Counted from the first letter of the stretch, positions 33,605-42,632 are shown. The stretch: 64,000 nucleotides of DNA from an uncultured Rhizobiaceae group bacterium (GCA_937930635.1 CALHCF010000013.1:104012-168011); one strand, 5' to 3'. Made by a program: numbers and translations. Notes: generated from the letters alone by a model not told the origin.

Positions 33605-34537
33605 TTAATCTAAATTCCGCTCTGACATATCCAATGAATCGCTGTTGATTGATCGTTTGCCTGCTTCTGGCAGCGCCATCAGTCTCTGCAGATTCTGTAT
33701 CAACACATTGGTTTCATGGTCTCGTTCCAGCATTGTATTGATCTGCTCATCTTTCATTTCGATTTGCTTGTTTGCAATGTCGAGCTGGGATTTGAGAAAG
33801 GTTATCTGATCATCCTTGATTCCGATGATCTCTTGCATGTGTGATCGATCATGATTGTCATTGGGTTGAGACTGAGTGCTTGTCGATTGAACAGATTGTC
33901 CAACAGAGATATTGCTCTCCATCTCCCCACGACCTGGTCCACTTGGCATCATCTGATTGTGCCGCTCGACGAATTCATGAATGGATCCCCGTTCAACCAG
34001 ATATCGCGTTCCGTTTTCGGTGGGCACCAATCGCGCTTCGAGATCACCGCGTTTACACATTCTCTGAATGGTTCGGATCGTCCGCGTTACCCCTTCCTCC
34101 CGTAGGATATCGCAGGTCGTTTCGATATCCACCCAATCTGCAAAGGGTCGTTGCTCCTCTGCATCATCGCTTTCCAACGTATCCGGTTGATTGGTTTCGC
34201 CAGAAGCGGTTTGATTAATGGTAGCTGTGACCGCTTCCGCTTCACCAACACTACCGTCATGTCGTGTACTGTCGCGACCTGTCTCGACAACGCGCGTATC
34301 GTCCTGACCTGACGCGGTATGACCCGACGGTTCGCGATTTGTCACGGTATGTCGCGTCAAGTCGTTAGACCTGTTTTGGGACAAAGATGATTGTGGTTCT
34401 TGCCTAGCAACTTCAACAATATCTATATCTCTGCTGGGTTCTGACATCCCGTCCTGTCGGGGCGTGTCGTGTATGGTCGCGGGTTGCCGCGAACCGTCGC
34501 CACTGGCCGCGACGATTGTATTGTTTGTGTCGTTCAT
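33605..34537 (-). CDS. HTH and coiled-coil protein with low-complexity N-terminus
   Basis: A 310-residue protein of three parts. Residues 1-130 are low-complexity (rich in Ser, Thr, Asp, Arg, Gly). Residues about 137-195 are a MerR-like/excisionase-like helix-turn-helix (DWVDIETTCDILREEGVTRT followed by IRTIQRMCKRGDLEARLV). Residues about 235-295 are a coiled coil (IGIKDDQITFLKSQLDIANK). The layout resembles element-encoded DNA-binding proteins used in replication or partition. The N-terminal coding DNA consists largely of degenerate 10-bp units. I cannot name a family. Start ATG at 34537; the next minus-strand gene upstream is 60 bases away. Confidence 0.7.
   Translation of the reverse strand: MNDTNNTIVAASGDGSRQPATIHDTPRQDGMSEPSRDIDIVEVARQEPQSSLSQNRSNDLTRHTVTNREPSGHTASGQDDTRVVETGRDSTRHDGSVGEAEAVTATINQTASGETNQPDTLESDDAEEQRPFADWVDIETTCDILREEGVTRTIRTIQRMCKRGDLEARLVPTENGTRYLVERGSIHEFVERHNQMMPSGPGRGEMESNISVGQSVQSTSTQSQPNDNHDRSHMQEIIGIKDDQITFLKSQLDIANKQIEMKDEQINTMLERDHETNVLIQNLQRLMALPEAGKRSINSDSLDMSERNLD
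34261..34370 (+). repeat. Eleven tandem degenerate 10-bp units
   Basis: Consecutive units beginning every 10 bases from 34261 fit GTCGCGAYNT: for example GTCGTGTACT, GTCGCGACCT, GTCTCGACAA, GACGCGGTAT, GTCACGGTAT, GTCGCGTCAA. Position 3 is C in all 11 units and position 6 is G in 10 of 11. The array lies inside the N-terminal coding region of the HTH protein gene. Confidence 0.7.
34446..34515 (+). repeat. Second array of 10-bp units
   Basis: Seven consecutive units from 34446: ATCCCGTCCT, GTCGGGGCGT, GTCGTGTATG, GTCGCGGGTT, GCCGCGAACC, GTCGCCACTG, GCCGCGACGA. Same consensus as the array at 34261-34370 but not in phase with it. It lies at the very 5' end of the HTH protein gene. Confidence 0.65.
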
Positions 34538-34599
34538 CTTCTGATTATATCAGCAGCAAATCCATCGATGGGGGAGATGTCCACACCCGATGAGATCGA

Positions 34600-35394
34600 T
34601 TAATCCCGATTGAGAACCCAGAAGTTTTCACCTTTCTCAAAACTAAGCCGTGAGATATCTTCGTACCGACCTGCTGGAACTGTTCGCATTCCATCATTGT
34701 TGATGCCCATGATTCTGATGCATCCCTTTGCACTTACACAAACGCCACGAAATGGTTCTTTGATGTGCACGACGCTTTTGAAGGTTGCCTCCAAAACCTT
34801 GATCCCAAACACGCTGGTTTCTTCCTTTTTAATTATTTCAATCGACTGAACCACGATGTTGTCCTTGTAGAACTCATGCCATCGCTTTTCCACGAGCGCT
34901 TCAATTCCGGAGAATTTCCCAGCAGCCACGGCCTTTCCAGCATTATTTACTGTCGTGCCTGTCTTGGCCTCTGCAACTTGCGGATCATCGGGATGAAAGA
35001 TGCAGAAGAGATTGTCGCTTTTGGTATTCAGAACACAGGAATGATCCGCAATTGCATTCGGTGAAAATGCACGATGACCATTAATACGGATAGGCTGAGT
35101 ATGATACTTGTCTGAGTATTCAACAATCGTTTTGGAGCCTGACGGCCACTGAAACGCAACAGGGCATGATTGCTCTCCGTTTACTTCTCTGCATACCAAT
35201 TCGAGTCTTGTGCACGGCTCCTGATCTAGCACTGTGAAGTTCTGAAAAACCCCGCCTGATTGCACACGACATATAAACGGCTCTCCAAATTCTTCCGGCC
35301 CCGGTTCATTTTCATCATATGCATTCGCAGTAGTTGGAATTAGCGTTGATAAAATTACGAAATATATTGATAGAAAATTTCTTAAACTATTCAT
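34600..35394 (-). CDS. Secreted hypothetical protein, 264 residues
   Basis: An N-terminal signal peptide (hydrophobic residues 8-23, cleavage near TTANAYDEN) is followed by a soluble domain with eight or so cysteines (for example VCREVNGEQSCPVAF and VCVSAKGCIRIMG), so disulfides and a periplasmic or surface location are likely. I do not recognise a family. It is upstream of the HTH protein gene on the same strand and downstream of another secreted hypothetical gene. The ending EKGENFWVLNRD is unremarkable. Confidence 0.65.
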   Translation of the reverse strand: MNSLRNFLSIYFVILSTLIPTTANAYDENEPGPEEFGEPFICRVQSGGVFQNFTVLDQEPCTRLELVCREVNGEQSCPVAFQWPSGSKTIVEYSDKYHTQPIRINGHRAFSPNAIADHSCVLNTKSDNLFCIFHPDDPQVAEAKTGTTVNNAGKAVAAGKFSGIEALVEKRWHEFYKDNIVVQSIEIIKKEETSVFGIKVLEATFKSVVHIKEPFRGVCVSAKGCIRIMGINNDGMRTVPAGRYEDISRLSFEKGENFWVLNRD

Positions 35395-35541
35395 CGTTCA
35401 ACCCCACGTAGTTCGATAAGAATTATGTAATACTCAATTCGATAATTATTCAATTCATTAAACAAGAAACCCCACACCATGTTGCGAATGGGCGGGGTTC
35501 AAACCAAAGGAAATTGGAGCGCGCAGCTTAGTGGAAAATCA

Positions 35542-36231
35542 TCATAACCGTGATGATCGTTCCCACGTGTAGCTTCCATCGTATTTCTTGTTCAGGCACC
35601 AGAACCGCGTCTTGTATTCCGGCGAGAAGATATTCTTGTATTGTGGGTTCGCTTTCAGATCGTCCTGATAGAATGCGGAGAACATTGTTGGCTTATAATT
35701 CTTGAACCAGGGCGTGAAGACGATATCGCATGTCAGTCCAGAACCACTGTCATATCCACCTATGTTGACTTCTTCGATCCCAAGGAAGTCCTGGCGGGTG
35801 AGCGGTATCGTAACCTTGTCCACGAAGTCTTCCATTGATCGAACTTCGATATCCATTTGCTTCCATCGATGATGCAGCGCTTCCGCAAAGCTCGTGATTT
35901 CGTAGACACATGAATAATCAAACGCGGATGCCCACGGATCATCCTTCACGATTTTCACTTTCGCCAGTTTCTCCTTGAGCAAAATGTAAAAAGGCGTCGG
36001 CAGCGTTTTGACGGTATCCTTTGTTTTGCAACTTCCACGGCGAATTGTAGTGCCGATTTGCTGACCTATTTCATACTCAGCGGCAACCAGATGATTGGCG
36101 GGTAGTTGTTGTTGTAGGTAGACTTCCAGATCATCCTTCGTTTTGATTTCGTCAGCGGATACTGACAATCCCAGAAGGAGTAGCGGAATTGAAAGAACCG
36201 CACCAAGCGGTTTGAATGAAGATTTGCTCAT
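35542..36231 (-). CDS. Secreted hypothetical protein, 229 residues
   Basis: Starts at the ATG at 36231 with a signal peptide (positive MSKSSFKP, then LGAVLSIPLLLLGLSVSADE). The mature part contains YLQQQLPANHLVAAEYEIGQ and a C-terminal FWCLNKKYDGSYTWERSS; four cysteines are present. Family not recognised. An upstream start at 36288 would bury the signal peptide. The 147-base gap to the next gene contains nothing notable. The paired secreted proteins could be surface or exclusion factors, but nothing in the sequence shows this. Confidence 0.65.
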   Translation of the reverse strand: MSKSSFKPLGAVLSIPLLLLGLSVSADEIKTKDDLEVYLQQQLPANHLVAAEYEIGQQIGTTIRRGSCKTKDTVKTLPTPFYILLKEKLAKVKIVKDDPWASAFDYSCVYEITSFAEALHHRWKQMDIEVRSMEDFVDKVTIPLTRQDFLGIEEVNIGGYDSGSGLTCDIVFTPWFKNYKPTMFSAFYQDDLKANPQYKNIFSPEYKTRFWCLNKKYDGSYTWERSSRL

Positions 36232-36301
36232 CGCACATAGAACCTTTCGGGTTCCGGCCTTGTTGATGATGCAATATACAGGCATCATTCAAGCAAGATC
36301 C

Positions 36302-36332
36302 GTTGCAACACTATTGGCAATTGTGTTGCAAC
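36302..36332. repeat. Recombination-site-like palindrome 1
   Basis: GTTGCAACAC (36302-36311) and GTGTTGCAAC (36323-36332) flank an 11-bp centre, TATTGGCAATT. A closely matching site lies at 36437-36463, next to a tyrosine recombinase gene. The layout (two inverted arms and a 7-11 bp spacer) is that of XerC/D- or Cre-type core sites. Confidence 0.65.
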
Positions 36333-36436
36333 CCTTGATCCTAAAGGGAATATTAGCTTGCGAAGGCAAATTCGTGTGCTAAAATTCTGATTATCAGCCG
36401 AGGAAAAGCATTGATTTTCCTCACTCTTTCAACCCC

Positions 36437-36463
36437 TGCAACACAATTGCCAATTCAGTTGCA
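36437..36463. repeat. Recombination-site-like palindrome 2
   Basis: TGCAACAC-AATTGCCAATT-CAGTTGCA matches site 1 at 24 of 27 positions in inverted orientation and 23 of 27 in direct orientation. Its last base is the first base of the recombinase ATG. Between the two sites are about 105 bases with a GAGGAAAA/TTTTCCTC hairpin. Confidence 0.65.
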
Positions 36464-37068
36464 TGGTGGATGGGAGAAAGGCTGCGTTTTCTTCCATGCC
36501 TAAACACAATTCTGAAATGCGGTTGTATTCAACCCGCGATGAAAGACTGTACCTCAATCGATCTGAACGGGAGATGTACAAAAAGTCTGCACTTCGACAA
36601 TCAGAGCAAACGCGACTTCTATGTCTTATCCTGTTTTACACAGGCTGCCGTATATCGGAAGCTCTCAACATCAGCTGGTCTGACATTCAATGGGATGAAG
36701 GAATCATCGCTATCCGTAGCCTCAAGAAACGAGAAAAGCATCACGTTCGCGAAATTCCTGTACCGCCAGAACTAATCAAAATTCTGAAATCGCAACATAG
36801 GAAGCAGAGCGAACACTCCGTTTTTCAACATGATCGAACCACCGGCTGGCGGCGGGTTTCTGAAACCATGAAAACTGCTGACATAACTGGCATTCATGCA
36901 ACGCCCAAAGGTCTCAGACATTCCTTCGCAATGTGGTGCGCATACAATGCTATCCCGATCACGCTTTGCCAAAAATGGATGGGACACTCGAGTATAAAAA
37001 CTACAGCAATTTACTACCAGGTTGTCGGCAAAGAGGAGTTGGAGCTTGCAGAAAAGTTATGGGGGTAA
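36463..37068 (+). CDS. Single-domain tyrosine recombinase, 201 residues
   Basis: Essentially a catalytic domain with little N-terminal core-binding domain. Visible residues are Arg63 in YTGCRISEALNISW, the beta-strand Lys in IRSLKKREKHHV, the box TPKGLRHSFA (Arg152; the first His of H-x-x-R is Lys), His174 in KWMGHSSIKTT, and the Tyr pair in AIYYQVV. It is much shorter than Int1 or Int2. The ATG at 36463 overlaps a palindromic site; an ATG at 36496 is an alternative. It probably acts on the paired sites directly upstream or resolves the element. Confidence 0.82.
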   Translation: MVDGRKAAFSSMPKHNSEMRLYSTRDERLYLNRSEREMYKKSALRQSEQTRLLCLILFYTGCRISEALNISWSDIQWDEGIIAIRSLKKREKHHVREIPVPPELIKILKSQHRKQSEHSVFQHDRTTGWRRVSETMKTADITGIHATPKGLRHSFAMWCAYNAIPITLCQKWMGHSSIKTTAIYYQVVGKEELELAEKLWG

Positions 37069-37271
37069 TGGCAGCATCAATGTGGGAAACCCGAAGCAGA
37101 CATTCGACATGTTTGCATGATATCTGAGGATCCATTCTATTTCCCCGTTCGCGCTCTCTAGCGACGTTTCGGTCGCAATTGGAAAGTGACATAGAAACGA
37201 ATTCATGATCCAGTGTAGATAGTGTTCCGGCAATGAATAGTCATGCCGTGGGCCACTTTCGGAAAACTAGA

Positions 37272-38318
37272 ATGTCCAAAGTCGTACTGGATAATCCCGA
37301 CTTACGACCCCGTGCAGTGGAGGGGGTGAGCTGCATCATGCTGGGCATGATGTTATTCGTGGCCCAGGACGGCATGATGAAGTCGCTGTTGGAAGTCTAT
37401 CCGATCTGGATGCTCATTGGTGTGCGGGGTGTTATGGCACTGATGATTCTCGGGCCTATCATTCTCTATCTTGGTGGACCCCATCGCCTTTTTTCACCTT
37501 TATGGCCTCTACATCTCCTTCGCGCCGCATTATTTGCTTCGGGCTTTACCTGTTTCTACACAGCCTTTCCGTTTATGGGGTTGGCTGAGATTTCAACAAT
37601 CTTCTTCTCCGCTCCCCTGATCATTGCATTGATGGCTGCGGTCTTCCTTGGAGAGAGGATCGGGCTATACCGGATCGGCTGCCTTGTCGTCGGTTTCATC
37701 GGTGTCGTAATTGCCATGAATCCAACCAGCGACGCTTTTCAATGGATTGCGCTACTCCCACTCTTCTGCGCCTTGACCTATGCGATGTCACAGATCATAG
37801 CGCGCCAGATTGGCGACCGTGAGACCACGTTGACCTTGGGGCTTTACACAATTTTCTTCGCAAGTGTCATGGTGGTTCCCTCTGGATGGCTGATCAACGA
37901 GCTTTATCCTTTCGGCCCGGATTTCCACCATCTGCGGTGGGAATTGCCGATTCCGACAACTTCCGAGGTAATCAAACTAGGTGCCCTCGGCGCCATTGGT
38001 ATGGTGGGCTATATGCTTCTTTCTCGTGCTTATCAGATCGCCAGCGCCAGCTTGATCGCGCCGTTCGACTACAGTTACCTACCCATGGCTACGCTGATGG
38101 CATATATGTTATGGGGCGAAATTCCATCAAATGCCACGTTGATCGGTATGGTGTTGATTGTTGGCAGTGGGCTTTATCTGGGGTACCGGGAGTTACGGAG
38201 TCCGCACCAGACCGTGGAGCCGAGACCTGTGGCAGAGGCGGTCATTGCTCCCGGCAATCCTGTTGCGCCGATGTCACTTGGTGCTGAGATTGATGGTGAA
38301 GATGAAACTCGAAGCTAA
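37272..38318 (+). CDS. EamA/DMT family transporter 1
   Basis: A 348-residue protein with ten membrane helices in two EamA repeats (MLGMMLFVAQDGMMKSLLEV at the start; FSAPLIIALMAAVFLGERIG closing the first repeat; SLIAPFDYSYLPMATLMAYM in the second) and a hydrophilic C-terminal tail of about 40 residues. DMT proteins export amino acids or other small metabolites across the inner membrane; the substrate cannot be read. A start at 37233 is also possible. First of five EamA genes in a row; same direction as EamA 2. Confidence 0.88.
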   Translation: MSKVVLDNPDLRPRAVEGVSCIMLGMMLFVAQDGMMKSLLEVYPIWMLIGVRGVMALMILGPIILYLGGPHRLFSPLWPLHLLRAALFASGFTCFYTAFPFMGLAEISTIFFSAPLIIALMAAVFLGERIGLYRIGCLVVGFIGVVIAMNPTSDAFQWIALLPLFCALTYAMSQIIARQIGDRETTLTLGLYTIFFASVMVVPSGWLINELYPFGPDFHHLRWELPIPTTSEVIKLGALGAIGMVGYMLLSRAYQIASASLIAPFDYSYLPMATLMAYMLWGEIPSNATLIGMVLIVGSGLYLGYRELRSPHQTVEPRPVAEAVIAPGNPVAPMSLGAEIDGEDETRS

Positions 38319-38477
38319 TCCATCCATTGCTGGCACGAAAAGTGCAGTCTTTAGAGACAATCGGATGACCGCTGTTCGGTTCAAGTCATCTATGCCAAAT
38401 AGGAATGGATTATAAAGCTTGAAGCTCTGGGCTTCTTGCTTCTATCTGGACAGGTTCTGTTCTTTCGGAGGCGTGTA

Positions 38478-39428
38478 ATGCAGGAAGATCACCCAACACT
38501 CGCTGCATCAATAATGGTTGTTTCGCTGTTTTTACTGGCTTTGCAAGACTCACTTGTGAAGTTGGCCAGTACGGATATCTCGCTTTGGCAGTTCCAGATG
38601 ATGCGTGCGGGATTTAATCTGGCAATGTTAGGATTGTTGGCACGATTTATCTGGCAGGATAAAAGCCCGCGGCCCAAGCGTCTTTGGGCCGTTGTTCTGC
38701 GTAGTACGTTTCTAATTGGCGCCATGATTTGCTTCTTCGGTGCTATCCCATTTTTGAGTCTGTCTCAGGTTGCCGCTGGGCTCTACGTGTTTCCCCTGTT
38801 TGTGACCGTCCTTTCAATATTGATACTTGGAGAGACAGTCGGGCCTCGGCGCATTGTTGCGGTAGTCGCTGGTTTCAGTGGGACACTGTTAATCCTCAAA
38901 CCTTGGTCGGACACATTTCAATGGTACTTTCTAGTACCCGTTCTAGCGGGCCTTTTTTATGCAGCTACTGTTTTAACAACACGGAAATCCTGCCGGGAGG
39001 AAAGTCCTGCCACGCTTGCACTAGGCGTATCCGTGGCATTCATCCTGGTTGGGGCGTTGGGGATTGCTGTCATGGAGGTAGTTGAGAATGACGAATTGGC
39101 TCATGAATTGCCCTATCTTTTCGAAGGATGGAATACCCTAACCTGGTATATCACCGGCTTGATCCTTGCCTGTTCCGTATTGAACCTTACTGCCAACATC
39201 GGACTTGCCAAAGCGTACCAGAGCGCGGAGTCGAGCTGGCTTGCGCCATTTGACTACAGCTATCTTGTGTTTGCCACTTTCTGGAGCGTTGTCATGTGGA
39301 ATGATGTTCCCGACTTTGCCTCTTTCGTCGGAATGGCACTGATAGCCGCCTCGGGCTGTTATGTTGCTTGGCGCGAGCGTAAAGACAAGCAACTGGAATT
39401 GGCGGATTACAATCGAGCTCTTAGGTAA
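38478..39428 (+). CDS. EamA/DMT family transporter 2
   Basis: A 316-residue ten-helix EamA protein. The ATG at 38478 has GGAGG 6 nt upstream. Segments such as LALQDSLVKLASTDISLWQF and SSWLAPFDYSYLVFATFWSV parallel EamA 1, so the two are probably tandem duplicates or close paralogues. It converges tail-to-tail with EamA 3, with only 17 bases between the stop codons. Substrate unknown. Confidence 0.9.
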   Translation: MQEDHPTLAASIMVVSLFLLALQDSLVKLASTDISLWQFQMMRAGFNLAMLGLLARFIWQDKSPRPKRLWAVVLRSTFLIGAMICFFGAIPFLSLSQVAAGLYVFPLFVTVLSILILGETVGPRRIVAVVAGFSGTLLILKPWSDTFQWYFLVPVLAGLFYAATVLTTRKSCREESPATLALGVSVAFILVGALGIAVMEVVENDELAHELPYLFEGWNTLTWYITGLILACSVLNLTANIGLAKAYQSAESSWLAPFDYSYLVFATFWSVVMWNDVPDFASFVGMALIAASGCYVAWRERKDKQLELADYNRALR

Positions 39429-39445
39429 TCCCGCGGATCTTTGGA

Positions 39446-40321
39446 TCATTTAAGGGATGTGGCTTGCTTATCTCGATTTCGCAGTCTGATCGTTATGATG
39501 GCAACACCCAGCAGGATCACCAATCCACCAGCCAGTTTCTCAATCCCTGGTTGTTCTCCAAGAAACAGCATCCCGCCAATAATTGAGAACACCGGCAACA
39601 ACAGGAGGAAGGGTGCAACCGTGCCGACCTCGTGCCTTCTGATGAGTGTGTTCCACAAGAAGTAACCAAAGGCAGTCATGACGACGCCAAGGTAGATGAC
39701 CGCGCCCCAGACAACAGAGTCCGCGTTTCGGACTGCGTCAATCTGACCGCTCTCAAAGACTAAGGACATTACAAATAGCTGAGGTGCAGCAAAAACAGCT
39801 ACCCAAGTGGTAACCTGCAATCCGTGAATGTCGCTTAAGTTCCGGATCATCACCTGGCCAAGTGCCCAGAAAAAGGCTCCACCTATTACCAGCAGAACCG
39901 AAACGAGGCTTGCACCGAAATCCCCCTGAAATGCCATCAATCCCATCCCTGCAAATGCGATCGCAATACCGAGCCATTTGCGCAAACCCGGTTGTTCTCC
40001 GAGAAACACCGCACCCAACAGAACGAGAAAGGGAACTTCAAGCTGAACAATCAATGCAGCAATTCCTGCATCCAGTCCTTTTAAGCCAGTAAACGTCAAG
40101 CTGTATTGGATAGCTGCTGCGACGATGGCGATGACGAACAATTGCCTCAAATTTCCGCGCGGTATCTGCGTAAACCAAACAAGCACGATTGCAGTGAGTG
40201 AAAAACGCAATGCCATCAGCAATATCGGCGGAAAGTGAGCAATAGCAGCCTTAGCAAATACAAACCCCATGCCCCAGATCAAAGGCACACTAAGAGCCAT
40301 AATGATTTCCGACGATCTCAT
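39446..40321 (-). CDS. EamA/DMT family transporter 3
   Basis: A 291-residue ten-helix protein with the RhaT/YdcZ-like start (MALSVPLIWGMGFVFAKAAI) and repeated LGEQPGLRKWLGIAIAFAGM and LGEQPGIEKLAGGLVILLGV segments that end each EamA repeat. Start ATG at 40321. It is more distant from EamA 1 and 2 than those are from each other. Same strand as EamA 4 and 5 but separated by more than 200 bases, so probably its own promoter. Substrate unknown. Confidence 0.9.
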   Translation of the reverse strand: MRSSEIIMALSVPLIWGMGFVFAKAAIAHFPPILLMALRFSLTAIVLVWFTQIPRGNLRQLFVIAIVAAAIQYSLTFTGLKGLDAGIAALIVQLEVPFLVLLGAVFLGEQPGLRKWLGIAIAFAGMGLMAFQGDFGASLVSVLLVIGGAFFWALGQVMIRNLSDIHGLQVTTWVAVFAAPQLFVMSLVFESGQIDAVRNADSVVWGAVIYLGVVMTAFGYFLWNTLIRRHEVGTVAPFLLLLPVFSIIGGMLFLGEQPGIEKLAGGLVILLGVAIITIRLRNRDKQATSLK

Positions 40322-40540
40322 CCGTCCCAATGCTTCCTCCCGAGCTACCCGTGCGGGCGACTGAAGGAATCAGCAACTGGCGCGGCAGACCTGACTGTCT
40401 TTATACCAATCTGAGAGGTTGAGGTAGCAGCAAATTCTGCGGATTGCGCCAAACTTTGCTGCCTTTTGATGTGGTTATGTTTTCCGCTTAATAACAAATC
40501 AGAACCGATTTCTACTAACGTTCTCGGTGTTGAAGAGAAA

Positions 40541-41455
40541 CTAGATTTTTGTTTCGGCCACTGATGGTGTGATCTGTTTTTTTGCGATCTGCAATTCTCG
40601 ATGAGAAATGTAAGTGATCGCTGAAACAATAACGGCGCCACCTAACAGAACAAAGGGGTCTACAGCCTCACCGAACAAAAAGATCCCGATTAAAACGGCC
40701 CAGACAAGTTGCAGGTAGCTGATAGGTTGGGTGACTGTTATTGGAGCAACGGCAAATGCTTTGGTAAGCGTGTAGTGTCCGACTGTTGCCAGCAAGGCAG
40801 TCAGTGCCAGCCACGTCAATTCTTCAAAGGTTGGATTTCGCCATTGTAGAACAGCTCCCGGAAAGAGCACAATCGTACAGAACAGCGAGAGCATCGCAAC
40901 AATTTCCATAGGTGACGATCGCCCGGTAAACTGTTTTGCCAAGAGAAAGGAAATTGCAAAAAGTGGCGCCGCAGAAAGCTGCGCCAGTTGTCCAAGCCCA
41001 ACTTCCTGAAAGCCAGGCCGGATGATGATAATGACCCCCACAAGCCCCACTACTACTGCCAGGATGCGGTGAATATGCAAGCGCTCACCCAGAAACAGCG
41101 CAGCACCAATGGTGACAAAAATAGGTGCCGTATAACCGATTGCTGTAACCTCCGCCATGGGTATGCGAGCCATGGCATAGAACCACAATATGACGCCAAT
41201 GCCATGCACCATGCCGCGAATTGCATAAAGCTTGAGATTGGTCTTGTAACTGCCCGATGCCACAGCCGAATAGAGGAAAGGCAGGATCATGATAAGGCCA
41301 ATGAGATAGCGGATGAAGGCTGCTTCTATAGCAGGCATATCAGAGCCCAAGTGCCTCACAATTCCGGTCACTCCTGCAAATAGCATACCGGTGAGGGCCA
41401 TCCAGCCGATCCCCTTCAGGGTTTTCTGGAATTGCGGCGTGGTGGTGGCAATCAC
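40541..41455 (-). CDS. EamA/DMT family transporter 4
   Basis: A 304-residue ten-helix protein. The GTG start at 41455 has TGGAG about 6 nt upstream. EamA features are GWMALTGMLFAGVTGIVRHL, APIFVTIGAALFLGERLHIH and the second-repeat SYLQLVWAVLIGIFLFGEAV. This subgroup resembles alphaproteobacterial drug/metabolite exporters often annotated as riboflavin or S-adenosylmethionine-type carriers, but I cannot assign a substrate. Confidence 0.9.
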   Translation of the reverse strand: MIATTTPQFQKTLKGIGWMALTGMLFAGVTGIVRHLGSDMPAIEAAFIRYLIGLIMILPFLYSAVASGSYKTNLKLYAIRGMVHGIGVILWFYAMARIPMAEVTAIGYTAPIFVTIGAALFLGERLHIHRILAVVVGLVGVIIIIRPGFQEVGLGQLAQLSAAPLFAISFLLAKQFTGRSSPMEIVAMLSLFCTIVLFPGAVLQWRNPTFEELTWLALTALLATVGHYTLTKAFAVAPITVTQPISYLQLVWAVLIGIFLFGEAVDPFVLLGGAVIVSAITYISHRELQIAKKQITPSVAETKI

Positions 41456-41551
41456 TGAGACTCCAGTCTGAAATAGAGATTTGCAGGAAGTTACTTAGAT
41501 CACAGTTGTCGCACCTTTAGAAGATTGAAATTGCAATCTTCCAACCGCCAT

Positions 41552-42469
41552 TCAAGGCAACGCAATCGGAGCCGGTTTGCGCCGGATACCAGAAACTGCA
41601 TTGCCGACAATCGCCAACAGCAGAATGCATCCGCCGATCAGGGTAAATCTTGTGATGGTTTCACCAAGAAATAACCAAACCCAAAACGGTCCCAGCAGTA
41701 CTTCCGCGAGAGAAAGTAATGTCAACTCAGTTGCCGGAACTGTTTTTGAGCCGAGCGTATATAACACCAGCCCCGCCCCGACCTGAAAAACACCCATACA
41801 AAAAGCAATGCCCATATCATTTGATGAAAGAACCAGTGGTAAACCCACGAACAGGCAGATTGCTGATGTTATAAGAATTGCAAAAATACCGGATAGAAAG
41901 ACAGCAGGCAACATCTCATTGGATTTGCCCCACCGCAATGCGATTGTGAAAATGGCGAACCCGAATGCGGAGCCAAGCGCGGCGAGATTACCCGCAATCG
42001 CGCTCTCACCGGCCTTGTCCGCAACCATCACCGCGATGCCAACTAATGCAACTACTATAGCGATCCAGGTGGCTGGTCGCACACTCTCGCGCAATATGAC
42101 CCAACTCAGGATGGCAGTCATGAAAGGGGCTGAGGCAAATAACAACATCGCATTTGCAACTGATGTCGTTTGGATCGCATAAATTCCGCCGGAATATGCT
42201 CCAACCAGCGCCAACCCACCAATGATGGCAGGAACACCAGCCTGGCGTACTTTTCTTATGGGATTTTCACCGGTTCGCAACAGTATCACTAAGAACAAGA
42301 AGCCCGAGAGACTGATAGATCGGTATAGCAGGATTTGCCAAACCGTCGCGTCCTCAATCAATCGGATTCCCAACCCAACAGTCGACCAAAGCACACCCGC
42401 TGTAAATACAAACAGTAGGCCCCGATGGGAGTTGGATGCACTAGGCAGGTTCAAGGTGTTATCGGACAT
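41552..42469 (-). CDS. EamA/DMT family transporter 5
   Basis: A 305-residue ten-helix protein with GLLFVFTAGVLWSTVGLGIR at the start, APFMTAILSWVILRESVRPA closing repeat 1 and AEVLLGPFWVWLFLGETITR in repeat 2. Start ATG at 42469. Fifth and last of the EamA block; upstream of it is the iteron array of the Rep-like gene, in divergent orientation. Substrate unknown. Confidence 0.9.
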   Translation of the reverse strand: MSDNTLNLPSASNSHRGLLFVFTAGVLWSTVGLGIRLIEDATVWQILLYRSISLSGFLFLVILLRTGENPIRKVRQAGVPAIIGGLALVGAYSGGIYAIQTTSVANAMLLFASAPFMTAILSWVILRESVRPATWIAIVVALVGIAVMVADKAGESAIAGNLAALGSAFGFAIFTIALRWGKSNEMLPAVFLSGIFAILITSAICLFVGLPLVLSSNDMGIAFCMGVFQVGAGLVLYTLGSKTVPATELTLLSLAEVLLGPFWVWLFLGETITRFTLIGGCILLLAIVGNAVSGIRRKPAPIALP

Positions 42470-42632
42470 TTGGTTGCCTAATCGGATTGTTGAAAATTCA
42501 TCTTACTCGTATCGAGGTTTAATCCAATGTCGTAATTTGACAATTGAATTGGCCAGATTGGGTTTCTAAGTCCGCACACCAGCCGTTCGTTGAATTTTGA
42601 ACTCTCACAGTTTCAGAAGGATCTTTAGGTGC

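Noticed and set aside
34261..34515. CRISPR or protein-coding tandem repeat
   Set aside because: Units are only 10 bp without spacers and not a multiple of three, so neither explanation fits.
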